From: a virus | Reading direction: 5' to 3' (one strand) | IMG/VR virus record: IMGVR_UViG_3300042314_001838 | Coordinates: 1-35,323 of that record | DNA: 35,323 bases | Shown: positions 7,401-13,526 of the stretch, piece after piece | Position numbering within the stretch: the first letter of the stretch is position 1 | Layout of the letters: each line of letters opens with the position of its first letter | Translations under genes and position numbers: made by a program | Notes under the pieces: generated by a model | The model's database searches: none | What the model saw: only the letters and a program-made list of their open reading frames with translations | What the model was told of the DNA's origin: nothing

Positions 7401-7829
7401 TCAGCCCTGCCAGGCATTACAACAGCCACTGGGATCAATACGAGGATCCAGATCAAATATTTCAGGCAACTGCTTGTTGAGCTGCTCATACAGTGTGCAT
7501 CTGGAGTCATCTCCCCAACGACAGTTTTCACATCTCACCTGTCCCAGATTGTAGCCAGCATCTTGCGGAGTGACTTTATTTTGGGGCTCCTGATCATTGC
7601 TGGGCTCACCCTGAATATACAATCCACAACTGGCATTGGCCACAACCTCATCATCGGTGCCAAACAACCAGCATCTCTCAGCTTCAGGAATAAACATGCC
7701 ACAACTGCCACATTGAGCAAATGTGTCAGGGTTGCCTGTGGGCGGCAAATAGAGAAAAGAGTTCCGGAGAATTTTATCTCCGGAACTTTGAGCTTGCTCG
7801 ATTAGTTGGATTATATCACGCATGTGCAT
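7401..7829 (-). CDS. Cysteine-rich, probably metal-binding protein
   Basis: 142 residues with nine cysteines in two similar clusters: CGSCGMFIPEAERC...SCGLYIQGEP, and CENCRWGDDSRC...GCCNAWQG. The spacing suggests two small metal or Fe-S binding modules, but the exact family is unknown to me. It lies 5 bases after the stop of the repeat paralogue 1 gene and just before the radical SAM gene, so an Fe-S partner role is possible but speculative. The N-terminal coding region holds an inverted repeat TTCCGGAGA/TCTCCGGAA (7763-7786). A copy of its first 23 codons reappears at 10078-10143 as part of a chimeric ORF. ATG at 7829 and 7823 are both possible starts. Confidence 0.75.
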   Translation of the reverse strand: MHMRDIIQLIEQAQSSGDKILRNSFLYLPPTGNPDTFAQCGSCGMFIPEAERCWLFGTDDEVVANASCGLYIQGEPSNDQEPQNKVTPQDAGYNLGQVRCENCRWGDDSRCTLYEQLNKQLPEIFDLDPRIDPSGCCNAWQG

Positions 7830-7834
7830 ATTTA

Positions 7835-8716
7835 CTACTGCTTCCCCCTCGGTTTTTGTGCTGCCATTTGCACTTGTTCACTGGGATTTTTGATATGTTC
7901 AATTGCCTGGCCATCTTGCTTGACTGCTGCCATTTGCACTTGTTCACTGGGATTTTGGTTTAATACAAGTGATTTATTTTTTTCCGTAATGGGTTGAAAT
8001 ATTTTCCACAAAACAGGATATTCGTCAGCCAATTGGTTGGGATTCATGAGTTGATCTCGCTCATCCATGAATTGATTGGATTCCCAATGAAATTGGTATC
8101 TGGCATTTTCTGGTTTGATCAGAACAATATACAAAGGTCCTTGGTTGTTGTAGCTGCCAAACATATTGTTTTGTTTTGCAGCAGTACACCATCTTGTGTT
8201 GGTGCCAAAATAACAACTTGCATCCCGGGTTAGTGGAACAACTACCTTGATTTGTGGATCATTGTAGATCAATTTGGCTTGACCGCTGTCATAATATGCT
8301 TGTTCTTCTGCACTAGATTTTTCTTTCTGACTTGCCAATTCCTCATCTGGGAACTGATCCATGAGATCTTCCAATTGACCCAGTGATTGGTATTGGTTGA
8401 TATCTTTTTGTGCAGCCTGAATCTTGTTTTTGTTCTTGAGTTTGGTGAATTTTTCCAGAGCAGGAATCAATCTAGATTGTATGTCTTCCCATCGATTTAT
8501 TCCATAAGAGCCATTGGTAGATTTCAAATACCTACGCAAAATCCAAATCACATGGGTTCCGTTTTTGATTCCCATGGTTTGTTCCAGATATTTGGCCAAA
8601 TCATCCACAGTTTTCACCTGAGGTCTTGATGGATCTTGCGTTCTTGATTGCAGTAATGGTTCCAATTGCCTTACTTGATTTATATCATATTCCAATAGTA
8701 GATCGCATATCTTCAT
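7835..8716 (-). CDS. Repeat paralogue 1 (two 22-residue repeats)
   Basis: 293 residues, first of three paralogues in this window. The start at 8716 (MKICDLLLEYD) has GGGA 8 bases upstream. The shared N-terminal domain of about 235 residues includes RYLKSTNGSYGINRWEDIQS and the conserved CYFGTNTRWCTAAKQNNMF, then GPLYIVLIKPENARYQFHWE. The C-terminus has only two NPSEQVQMAAVKQDGQAIEHIK-type units, which resemble DUF4116/HEAT-like variant repeats. The function is unknown. The N-terminal MKI-x-x-LLLEY resembles the short MK-x-x-x-FL-x-E leaders of T4 internal head proteins; that is a weak hint only. Upstream sequence to about -60 is shared with paralogue 3. Confidence 0.85.
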   Translation of the reverse strand: MKICDLLLEYDINQVRQLEPLLQSRTQDPSRPQVKTVDDLAKYLEQTMGIKNGTHVIWILRRYLKSTNGSYGINRWEDIQSRLIPALEKFTKLKNKNKIQAAQKDINQYQSLGQLEDLMDQFPDEELASQKEKSSAEEQAYYDSGQAKLIYNDPQIKVVVPLTRDASCYFGTNTRWCTAAKQNNMFGSYNNQGPLYIVLIKPENARYQFHWESNQFMDERDQLMNPNQLADEYPVLWKIFQPITEKNKSLVLNQNPSEQVQMAAVKQDGQAIEHIKNPSEQVQMAAQKPRGKQ

Positions 8717-8834
8717 AAGATTATCCCACAAACTTTATATATTTACTCATCCTACAGCAATGGTCAAATAGCTGGGTTATTTCCAAGGAATGGCCGATGA
8801 GTATCAAAGATCTGCCGCTGGTCGAGAAACAAGA

Positions 8835-8860
8835 AGCCACTGCCCTTTAGGACAGTGGCT
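8835..8860 (-). terminator. Stem-loop upstream of repeat paralogue 1
   Basis: 11-bp stem AGCCACTGTCC/GGGCAGTGGCT (one G-T pair), 4-base loop, followed on the minus strand by TCTTGTTTCT. The preceding ATCCTGGT-x-AACAGCC matches the sequence that ends the gene at 11569, so this is the displaced end of the duplicated unit. Confidence 0.55.
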
Positions 8861-9040
8861 GTTTACCAGGATGATTGATGGAAGGATTGGATATTTTCTA
8901 GCAGGCCCTATGTCCATTGCGAATCCAATAACACCGAGATGTTATCAATTACAACAGGGACCATCCACTGCTATATTGGGTTTCTACCCACACTATCATT
9001 GATCGTCAATGCCCGATCCTAATCTAGGGTTAGGCACCCT

Positions 9041-9064
9041 GGTTGTTCACCGCGGTGAACAACC
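9041..9064. repeat. 24-bp perfect palindrome
   Basis: GGTTGTTCACCG followed by its exact reverse complement. It lies downstream (minus strand) of the conserved element and may be an RNA hairpin or a protein-binding site. Its half-site (GGTGAACA) also occurs in the 11539-11573 hairpin. Confidence 0.6.
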
Positions 9065-9083
9065 TGTCTGATTATCATAAAAG

Positions 9084-9273
9084 TTTGCTGTAATCATCCT
9101 TGTGTAGTCTAGCATAGTCTAGCCAATAGCATTCAGGATCAGTTATGGTATCGAAACCATATGCTTTCCAAAAGAAAGCTTTTATCCTAGTGTTGGCTGC
9201 ACTGATCCTCTTCTAGTCTTGCGGGTTGACTTTGGTTTGCCATCAAAGCTTGTAATTGCTGCATGCAACCCTT
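9084..9273 (-). ncRNA. Structured RNA with a degenerate tRNA-like fold, plus conserved element
   Basis: Read from about 9273 after a TAGACA-N17-TATAAT promoter. First domain: GGGTTG paired with CAACCC around a CTTTG/CAAAG hairpin. Second domain: AGGATCAGT paired with ACTGATCCT, enclosing a GCTTT-CTTTTGG-AAAGC arm and a T-arm-like TATGG-TTTCGATA-CCATA (about 9130-9207). D-arm features (G18G19, A14) are missing, the variable loop is one base, and the T-loop has eight bases, so a working tRNA is unlikely. It ends near an element (9084-9108) that matches 5400-5424 at 22 of 25 positions. The function is unknown. Confidence 0.4.
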
Positions 9274-9279
9274 GTGAGT

Positions 9280-9308
9280 ATTATAGCCTAGTCTTTTTGT
9301 TGTGTCTA
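9280..9308 (-). promoter_or_regulatory. Sigma70-like promoter of the third RNA
   Basis: TAGACA (9303-9308), 17-bp spacer, perfect TATAAT (9280-9285), minus strand. A GTCTAG/CTAGAC hairpin just upstream overlaps the -35 and could end the preceding Y-like RNA. Confidence 0.7.
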
Positions 9309-9326
9309 GTATTTTCTAGACTTTCT

Positions 9327-9469
9327 GGCGGGATAACTTTGTGCTTCGCTGGGGTTAGTCACTTCCCTACCTCTGCCATGATGAATATTGGTGGAGAGGA
9401 CTGGATTCGAACCAGTGTAGTCTTTCGACGGCGAGTTTATATGCAATTTTGCTGCATGTATCCCTTGCC
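9327..9469 (-). ncRNA. Y-RNA-like RNA with permuted tRNA-like domain (copy 2)
   Basis: Same architecture as 5468-5594. The ends pair as GGC plus GGGATA (9469-9459) with TATCCC plus GCC (9335-9327), with an AA bulge on the other strand. Inside come TCGC (9434-9431), a class II-like variable hairpin GTC-GAAA-GAC, and T-arm ACTGG-TTCGAAT-CCAGT (9416-9400). Acceptor strand CCTCTCC (9399-9393) follows, then ACCA, a loop, acceptor strand GCAGAGG (9376-9370; one C-C mismatch), D-arm GGG-N10-CCC (9367-9352), and GCGA pairing with TCGC. The encoded ACCA after the acceptor is a relic of, or mimic of, a real tRNA. U33 and a normal anticodon loop are absent. A permuted tRNA gene is the main alternative; the bulged terminal helix favours a Y-like RNA. 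Confidence 0.65.
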
Positions 9470-9472
9470 GTT

Positions 9473-9501
9473 AATATATATGAAACATATAGTAGTGTCA
9501 A
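9473..9501 (-). promoter_or_regulatory. Sigma70-like promoter of the Y-like RNA 2
   Basis: TTGACA (9496-9501), exactly 17 bp, TATATT (9473-9478). The predicted start coincides with the terminal helix of the RNA, as in copy 1. Confidence 0.85.
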
Positions 9502-9511
9502 TTACAAAAAA

Positions 9512-9694
9512 CTAAAATGACAATTTGAGTTGAACTAATAGATCATCCAACTCTTGCCAGTCATGCAATTGCAGATCCATACGGAATTTCCATATAGTTC
9601 CCATTACAATTGCGTGAATGGTCCACCTCAAATCTTGCACATCCAGGGCAGCATGCACCCGAACATCCCCAATACCTGTGTGTTCTCTAATCAC
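9512..9694 (-). CDS. Small hypothetical protein
   Basis: 60 residues (IREHTGIGDVRVHAALDVQD...LDDLLVQLKLSF), starting with a GTG four bases after the stop of the preceding gene. The composition is protein-like with an amphipathic C-terminal helix, but AGAGG is almost adjacent to the GTG, so start and reality are not certain. No family is recognised. Confidence 0.45.
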   Translation of the reverse strand: MIREHTGIGDVRVHAALDVQDLRWTIHAIVMGTIWKFRMDLQLHDWQELDDLLVQLKLSF

Positions 9695-9698
9695 CCTC

Positions 9699-10040
9699 TC
9701 AAGGCTTTTTTTGAATCACACGATAATCCAGTGTTGATGCCATTTTGAGTAGATATTCGGTGACAATGGATTCTGCCAACCATTCCTGATCTGGTTGATA
9801 ATAATAATCCAGAGGCACATGGATCTCTGATCCCCACATCCAATACTTATAGTTTTGTGTGGCATAATCAATGCGCATTACATGCTTGATGGGATCCAAT
9901 TGCCATCCATGCATGTTGATACCTTTGCTCCTAAATGTATCAGCCAGCAATTGGATCCTTTGTTTACGAATACTGGGATTAAACAATATCCACCTCAATG
10001 GGTTGCCAACTGCCATTTTCGCCAGGGTAACCTCTGGCAT
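9699..10040 (-). CDS. Duplicated small phage protein, copy 2
   Basis: Up to 113 residues, closely related to the gene at 11569-11961: shared MPEVTLAKMAVGNPLRW, LLADTFRSKGI and DYYYQPDQEWLAESIVTEYL. After EYLLK the two copies diverge completely, so the 3' end here was replaced where the RNA block joins. The first 20 codons overlap the chimeric ORF in another frame, as copy 1 overlaps the phosphoesterase end, so the true start may be internal; the internal ATG of copy 1 is AGG here. Function unknown. Confidence 0.55.
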   Translation of the reverse strand: MPEVTLAKMAVGNPLRWILFNPSIRKQRIQLLADTFRSKGINMHGWQLDPIKHVMRIDYATQNYKYWMWGSEIHVPLDYYYQPDQEWLAESIVTEYLLKMASTLDYRVIQKKP

Positions 10041-10143
10041 TGTTGATGTATCTCACACCATTGAGAACCTGATCTTCCCGGAGAATTTTATCTCCGGAAC
10101 TTTGAGCTTGCTCGATTAGTTGGATTATATCACGCATGTGCAT
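9979..10143 (-). pseudogene. Chimeric ORF at a duplication junction
   Basis: A 54-codon frame. Its first 23 codons equal the start of the Cys-rich gene at 7829, and the rest equals the C-terminus of the metallophosphoesterase (EDQVLNGVRYINNARGYPG onward, ending IEVDIV). The join lies at CTCCGG/GAAGATC, in the 3' arm of the inverted repeat near the Cys-rich N-terminus. It records an unequal recombination and probably has no function, though it is in frame. Confidence 0.8.
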
Positions 10144-10148
10144 ATTTA

Positions 10149-11495
10149 CTACTGCTTCCCCCTCTGTTTTTGTGCTGCCATTTGCACTTGTTCACTGGGA
10201 TTTTTGATATATACAATTGCCCTGCCATTTTTATTGACTGCTGCCATTTGCACTTGTTCACTGGGATTTTTGATATGTTCAATTGCCCTGCCATTTTTAT
10301 TGACTGCTGCCATTTGCACTTGTTCACTGGGATTTTTGATATGTTCAATTGCCCAGCCATCTTGACTGACTGCTGCCATTTGCACTTGTTCACTGGGATT
10401 TTTGATATATTTGATTGCCAAACCATATTGACTGCCTGCTGCCAATTGAACTTCTGGACTGGGATTTTTGATATATTCAATTGCCTGGCCATCTTTCTTG
10501 ACTGCTGCCATTTGCACTTGTTCACTGGGATTTTTGATATATACAATTGCCCGGCCAGCTTGCTTGACTGCTGCCATTTGCACTTGTTCACTGGGATTTT
10601 TGATATATTCAATTGCCCAGCCACATTCACTGCCTGCTGCCAATTGAACTTCTGGACTGGGATTTTGGATGTATTTGATTGCCAAACCATCTTTCTTGAC
10701 TGCGGCCAATTGAACTTTTAGACTGGGATTTTGGTTTAATACAAGTGATTTGTTTTTTTCCGCAATGGGTTGAAATATTTTCCACAAAACAGGATATTTG
10801 TCTGCCAATTGATTGGGATTCATGTCTTGATCTTTTTCATCCATGAATTGATTGGATTCCCAATGAAATTGGTATCTGGCATTTTCTGGTTTGATCAGAA
10901 CAATATACAAAGGTCCTTGCTTGTTGTGGCTGTCAAACATATTGTTTTGTTTGGCAGCAGTACACCAACGTGTGTTGGTGCCAAAATAACAACTGGCATC
11001 CCGGGTTAGTGGAACAACTACCTTGATTTGTGGATCATTGTAGATCAATTGAGCTTGGCCTGAATCATAATATTGTTTTTCTTGAGCACTGGCCTGCTCT
11101 TTTTGACTTGCCAACTCCTCATCAGGATATTGATCCATGAGGTCTTCCAGTTGACCCAACGACTTAAATCTGTTGATATCTCGTTGTTCAGGTGGTAATT
11201 TTTTCTTGTTCTTGAGCTTGGTGAATTTGTCCAGTGCAGGAATCAATCTCGAACTGATATCTTCCCACCTGTTGATGCCATACTGACCATTGGGTGCTTT
11301 GTTGAGATATCTGTGCAAGATCCAGAATACCAATTCACCTGATTTCACACCCAATTGTTTTTCCACATAATCAGCCAATTGTTCCACTCGCTCTACCTTG
11401 GGAAGGGAGGTATCTTGTGTTCTTTGATCCATCAAGGATGCTAATTGCCGTATCTTGTTGATGTCGTATTCTAGCAATAATTCTATTATTTTCAT
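10149..11495 (-). CDS. Repeat paralogue 2 (nine 22-residue repeats)
   Basis: 448 residues. AGGA lies 8 bases before the ATG; the N-terminus is MKIIELLLEYD. The N-terminal domain (to about residue 250) is highly similar to the proteins at 7835 and 13527, including CYFGTNTRWCTAAKQ and the GPLYIVLIKPENARYQFHW segment. The C-terminus has about nine units NPSEQVQMAAV-x-x-x-G-x-AI-x-x-IK, variants with NPSPEVQLAAGS alternating among them. Such short alpha-helical repeats usually build a solenoid for protein contacts; the ligand is unknown. Repeat number differs among the three paralogues (2, 9, 4) with the frame preserved. Confidence 0.88.
   Translation of the reverse strand: MKIIELLLEYDINKIRQLASLMDQRTQDTSLPKVERVEQLADYVEKQLGVKSGELVFWILHRYLNKAPNGQYGINRWEDISSRLIPALDKFTKLKNKKKLPPEQRDINRFKSLGQLEDLMDQYPDEELASQKEQASAQEKQYYDSGQAQLIYNDPQIKVVVPLTRDASCYFGTNTRWCTAAKQNNMFDSHNKQGPLYIVLIKPENARYQFHWESNQFMDEKDQDMNPNQLADKYPVLWKIFQPIAEKNKSLVLNQNPSLKVQLAAVKKDGLAIKYIQNPSPEVQLAAGSECGWAIEYIKNPSEQVQMAAVKQAGRAIVYIKNPSEQVQMAAVKKDGQAIEYIKNPSPEVQLAAGSQYGLAIKYIKNPSEQVQMAAVSQDGWAIEHIKNPSEQVQMAAVNKNGRAIEHIKNPSEQVQMAAVNKNGRAIVYIKNPSEQVQMAAQKQRGKQ
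10178..10735. repeat. Tandem 66-bp repeats inside repeat paralogue 2
   Basis: Blocks ccatttgcacttgttcactg recur every 66 bp, mixed with a variant ccaattgaacttctggactg. They encode the 22-residue units of paralogue 2. The same unit is present about twice at 7855-7960 and four times at 14295-14525 on the other strand. Confidence 0.9.
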
Positions 11496-11538
11496 AATGG
11501 CATCCTGGGAAAGTTTAGGTATTTAGTCGTTCAACAGC

Positions 11539-11573
11539 GGTGAACAGCCCCTGTCAGACAGGGGCTGTTCACC
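11539..11573 (-). terminator. Long stem-loop between the small duplicated gene and paralogue 2
   Basis: Perfect 15-bp stem GGTGAACAGCCCCTG/CAGGGGCTGTTCACC with a 5-base loop, overlapping the stop at 11569. No T-run follows, so it could stabilise or process RNA rather than terminate. Confidence 0.55.
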
Positions 11574-11961
11574 AGGATGAGAAATGGCGACCAAGGCCTG
11601 CATGTGTAAACCAAGGCGTGGCTGACTCGATACTATCTGTTTTGAGTAGATATTCGGTCACAATGGATTCTGCCAACCATTCCTGATCTGGTTGATAATA
11701 ATAATCCAGAGGCACATCTATGGCTACACTGTGAAACAGGAACTTATAGCTTTGTGTGGTATAATCAATCCGCCAATAAAGCCAAGGTGAGTGATAACCA
11801 TTTCTCTTGATGGGATCCAATTGCCATCTACTTACACGGATACCTTTGCTCCTAAATGTATCAGCCAGCAATTGGATCATTTGTTTACGAATACTGGGCT
11901 TATGCAATTTCCACCTCAATGGGTTGCCAACTGCCATTTTCGCCAGGGTAACCTCTGGCAT
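11569..11961 (-). CDS. Duplicated small phage protein, copy 1
   Basis: Up to 130 residues. The frame overlaps the phosphoesterase C-terminus by 62 bases; an alternative ATG at 11880 lies just after that gene's stop and may be the true start. Conserved with the copy at 9699 through DYYYQPDQEWLAESIVTEYL. It looks like a small soluble protein; function unknown. Confidence 0.6.
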   Translation of the reverse strand: MPEVTLAKMAVGNPLRWKLHKPSIRKQMIQLLADTFRSKGIRVSRWQLDPIKRNGYHSPWLYWRIDYTTQSYKFLFHSVAIDVPLDYYYQPDQEWLAESIVTEYLLKTDSIESATPWFTHAGLGRHFSSW

Positions 11962-12727
11962 TGTTGATGTATCTCACACCATTGAGAACCTGATCTTCTC
12001 GGAAATGTGTATGACCATAACACCAGGTTACCACACTGGGATCTGCAACAGCCTCCATGTATGTGTTGACAAAACTGCCATTGAGTAGGTTCCACACAAC
12101 ATCATTGGTGAACCTGGTAAACTGCCTATGCGGAATGTGATGACTCACCACCACCTTGGGTAAACTATTTGCTGTTACTGCTTGAGCAACATAGTCTGCG
12201 TCCAGCCTGGCAGCCTCCAAGACTGCCTGGTAGGCTGTATCACTGGCCCACTCAATCCACCTGCTGTCGCTCATGTAGCGTTCCCAGGCGTCTATCTGTG
12301 AAATTTGTGTGAGGTGAACACTTCCATCAAAATTGTGCCAACCAGTTACTCCCACAAATTCCACACCGTCCACAATCACACTGTTGCGATGAAGGAAATG
12401 AATATCATGCTCATGACTCCACCTAGCATAATGAGTATAAATTTCATTCACATTAGTGGGATAAGGCCACTTGCGTTCCCATTCAAGCGAATCATACAGC
12501 CTGGTGCGCCTGAATCCCGTGTTGTACATGCAATGATTTCCTGCCACCCAAATCACATTAGGGAAATAAGATTTGAGTTTGATAATCTCAGTGGATGTTC
12601 TAAAGACATCATTACTTATATCTCCTGCCACAACGACAGTCTGACATTCAGGAGATAGATTATTGAACACAGAATAATCAACAGGAGAATGATCTACATG
12701 AAGGTCAGAAATCAAACAGAATTTCAT
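11900..12727 (-). CDS. Calcineurin-like metallophosphoesterase
   Basis: 275 residues starting MKFCLISDLHVDHS at 12727, with AAGGA 11 bases upstream. Metallophosphoesterase motifs appear in order: D-x-H (SDLHVD), GDISND, GNHCMY, VVSHHIPH and GHTH, giving the ligands for a dinuclear metal centre. The substrate may be a phosphomonoester, phosphodiester or nucleic acid end; it cannot be told. The C-terminal 31 residues are duplicated in the chimeric ORF at 9979-10143, and a truncated relative precedes it at 12782-12904. Confidence 0.93.
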   Translation of the reverse strand: MKFCLISDLHVDHSPVDYSVFNNLSPECQTVVVAGDISNDVFRTSTEIIKLKSYFPNVIWVAGNHCMYNTGFRRTRLYDSLEWERKWPYPTNVNEIYTHYARWSHEHDIHFLHRNSVIVDGVEFVGVTGWHNFDGSVHLTQISQIDAWERYMSDSRWIEWASDTAYQAVLEAARLDADYVAQAVTANSLPKVVVSHHIPHRQFTRFTNDVVWNLLNGSFVNTYMEAVADPSVVTWCYGHTHFREDQVLNGVRYINNARGYPGENGSWQPIEVEIA

Positions 12728-12781
12728 AGATGAGTATCCTTGGCTATATATCATGAAATAATAACATGAGACTACAATGAG

Positions 12782-12904
12782 TCAACACAAAAAGTTAATT
12801 GTTCCAATGGCAGCCATTGGAACAATTATGTCCAAGTGGGATATACATACCCAATCCCACTTGTGAATATCAGCATGGATGTCACTGATCAAAATGAACT
12901 TCAT
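12782..12904 (-). pseudogene. Truncated metallophosphoesterase N-terminus
   Basis: A 40-codon ORF starting MKFILISDIHADIHKWDW, clearly the first strand and D-x-H motif of a metallophosphoesterase like the next gene, then unrelated sequence running through a terminator-like hairpin to a stop. It lacks the GD, GNH and GH-x-H motifs and cannot be active; likely a leftover of duplication or replacement. Confidence 0.75.
12790..12827 (-). terminator. Intrinsic terminator after the truncated phosphoesterase
   Basis: Perfect 14-bp stem AATTGTTCCAATGG/CCATTGGAACAATT, 3-base loop, followed on the minus strand by AACTTTTTG. Confidence 0.8.
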
Positions 12905-12959
12905 TTGCTAGAGCCTTTGATATTACTATCAGCCTAGCAGGAAATTTCCATATGTCAAA

Positions 12960-13145
12960 TCACAACCAATATTTGGTATCTGATCTGCCAGTGCGGTTCA
13001 TCCAACGACCAGATTCTGAACGACCATATTCCATGCTGCGTAGACGATTTTCCAGATCAATAGTATCCGCAGATTCACTGAGATATTTTTCTTCACTGGT
13101 CATGAAGAGACCCTTCCACCACATTTTGAATTTATTCTTCATCAT
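12960..13145 (-). CDS. Small DUF3563-like protein
   Basis: 61 residues; AAGGA precedes the ATGATG start. EEKYLSESADTIDLENRLRSMEYG matches the pattern of DUF3563 proteins (short, Y-L-x-x-(S/A)-x-D-x-x-D-L-E-x-R-(L/M)-R), found in proteobacteria and phages and of unknown function. It is the third of three small genes in a row. Confidence 0.7.
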   Translation of the reverse strand: MMKNKFKMWWKGLFMTSEEKYLSESADTIDLENRLRSMEYGRSESGRWMNRTGRSDTKYWL

Positions 13146-13154
13146 TTTTCCTTG

Positions 13155-13250
13155 TTATCTGTTTTTGCGATGACGATATTTATATAGCATGATGTCACGC
13201 ATGGCTCTGGCTTGCGCCCATGTTTGTAGGTAGGTCCAAATTTTGATCAT
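13155..13250 (-). CDS. Very small basic protein
   Basis: 31 residues (MIKIWTYLQTWAQARAMRDI onward). Its ATG overlaps the TGA of the preceding small ORF (ATGA). Lys/Arg-rich C-terminus; the shape recalls DUF1127-like small proteins, without proof. The stop is 9 bases before the DUF3563-like gene. Confidence 0.5.
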   Translation of the reverse strand: MIKIWTYLQTWAQARAMRDIMLYKYRHRKNR

Positions 13251-13363
13251 GACCCGCATATCCAACCTCTTTGTTTTTGTGAATTGAGCATTTGTCGTTT
13301 CATTTCACGGGCTTCAAATATGATTTCAATCATAGTTTTGAACGCATTTGAAATCTTTTTCAT
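13247..13363 (-). CDS. Very small protein with strong ribosome binding site
   Basis: 38 residues, MKKISNAFKTMIEIIFEARE onward. AGGAGG lies 6 bases before the ATG, the best Shine-Dalgarno sequence in this region, which supports translation. An amphipathic helix is likely. Function unknown; first gene of a three-gene coupled set. Confidence 0.6.
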   Translation of the reverse strand: MKKISNAFKTMIEIIFEAREMKRQMLNSQKQRGWICGS

Positions 13364-13526
13364 AGCATCCTCCTCTTTCGTTTTATAGTATAACTGTATT
13401 TAGATAATTTGCAATGATTTTTTGTTGCAGCGCAACAAAAACACCACGGAGCTGGTATGCAACTACAACAGGTATTTGACGATTGCTGTAGGATGGTTAA
13501 ATATACAAAATTTGTAGGAAAATCTT

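Noticed and set aside
9130-9207. Functional tRNA-Lys (anticodon-like TTT)
   Set aside because: Acceptor pairing is good, but the D-arm is absent, the variable loop is one base and the T-loop has eight bases.
9389-9434. Ordinary tRNA-Tyr or tRNA-Leu ending in CCA
   Set aside because: The T-arm and CCA are convincing, but no matching 5' half precedes it; the acceptor partner and D-arm follow it, and there is no anticodon loop with U33.
8790-9515. Forward ORFs of 70 and 98 codons
   Set aside because: They read antisense through structured RNA and terminators, and have no RBS or recognisable sequence.
10178-10735. CRISPR array
   Set aside because: The 66-bp units are repetitive throughout, are in frame with a protein, and have no unique spacers; the same holds for the 69-bp units at 1-497.
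13419-13441. Terminator at TTTTTGTTGC/GCAACAAAAA
   Set aside because: A perfect stem, but without a T-run after it in either direction and with no gene ending into it; left as an unexplained palindrome between divergent genes.
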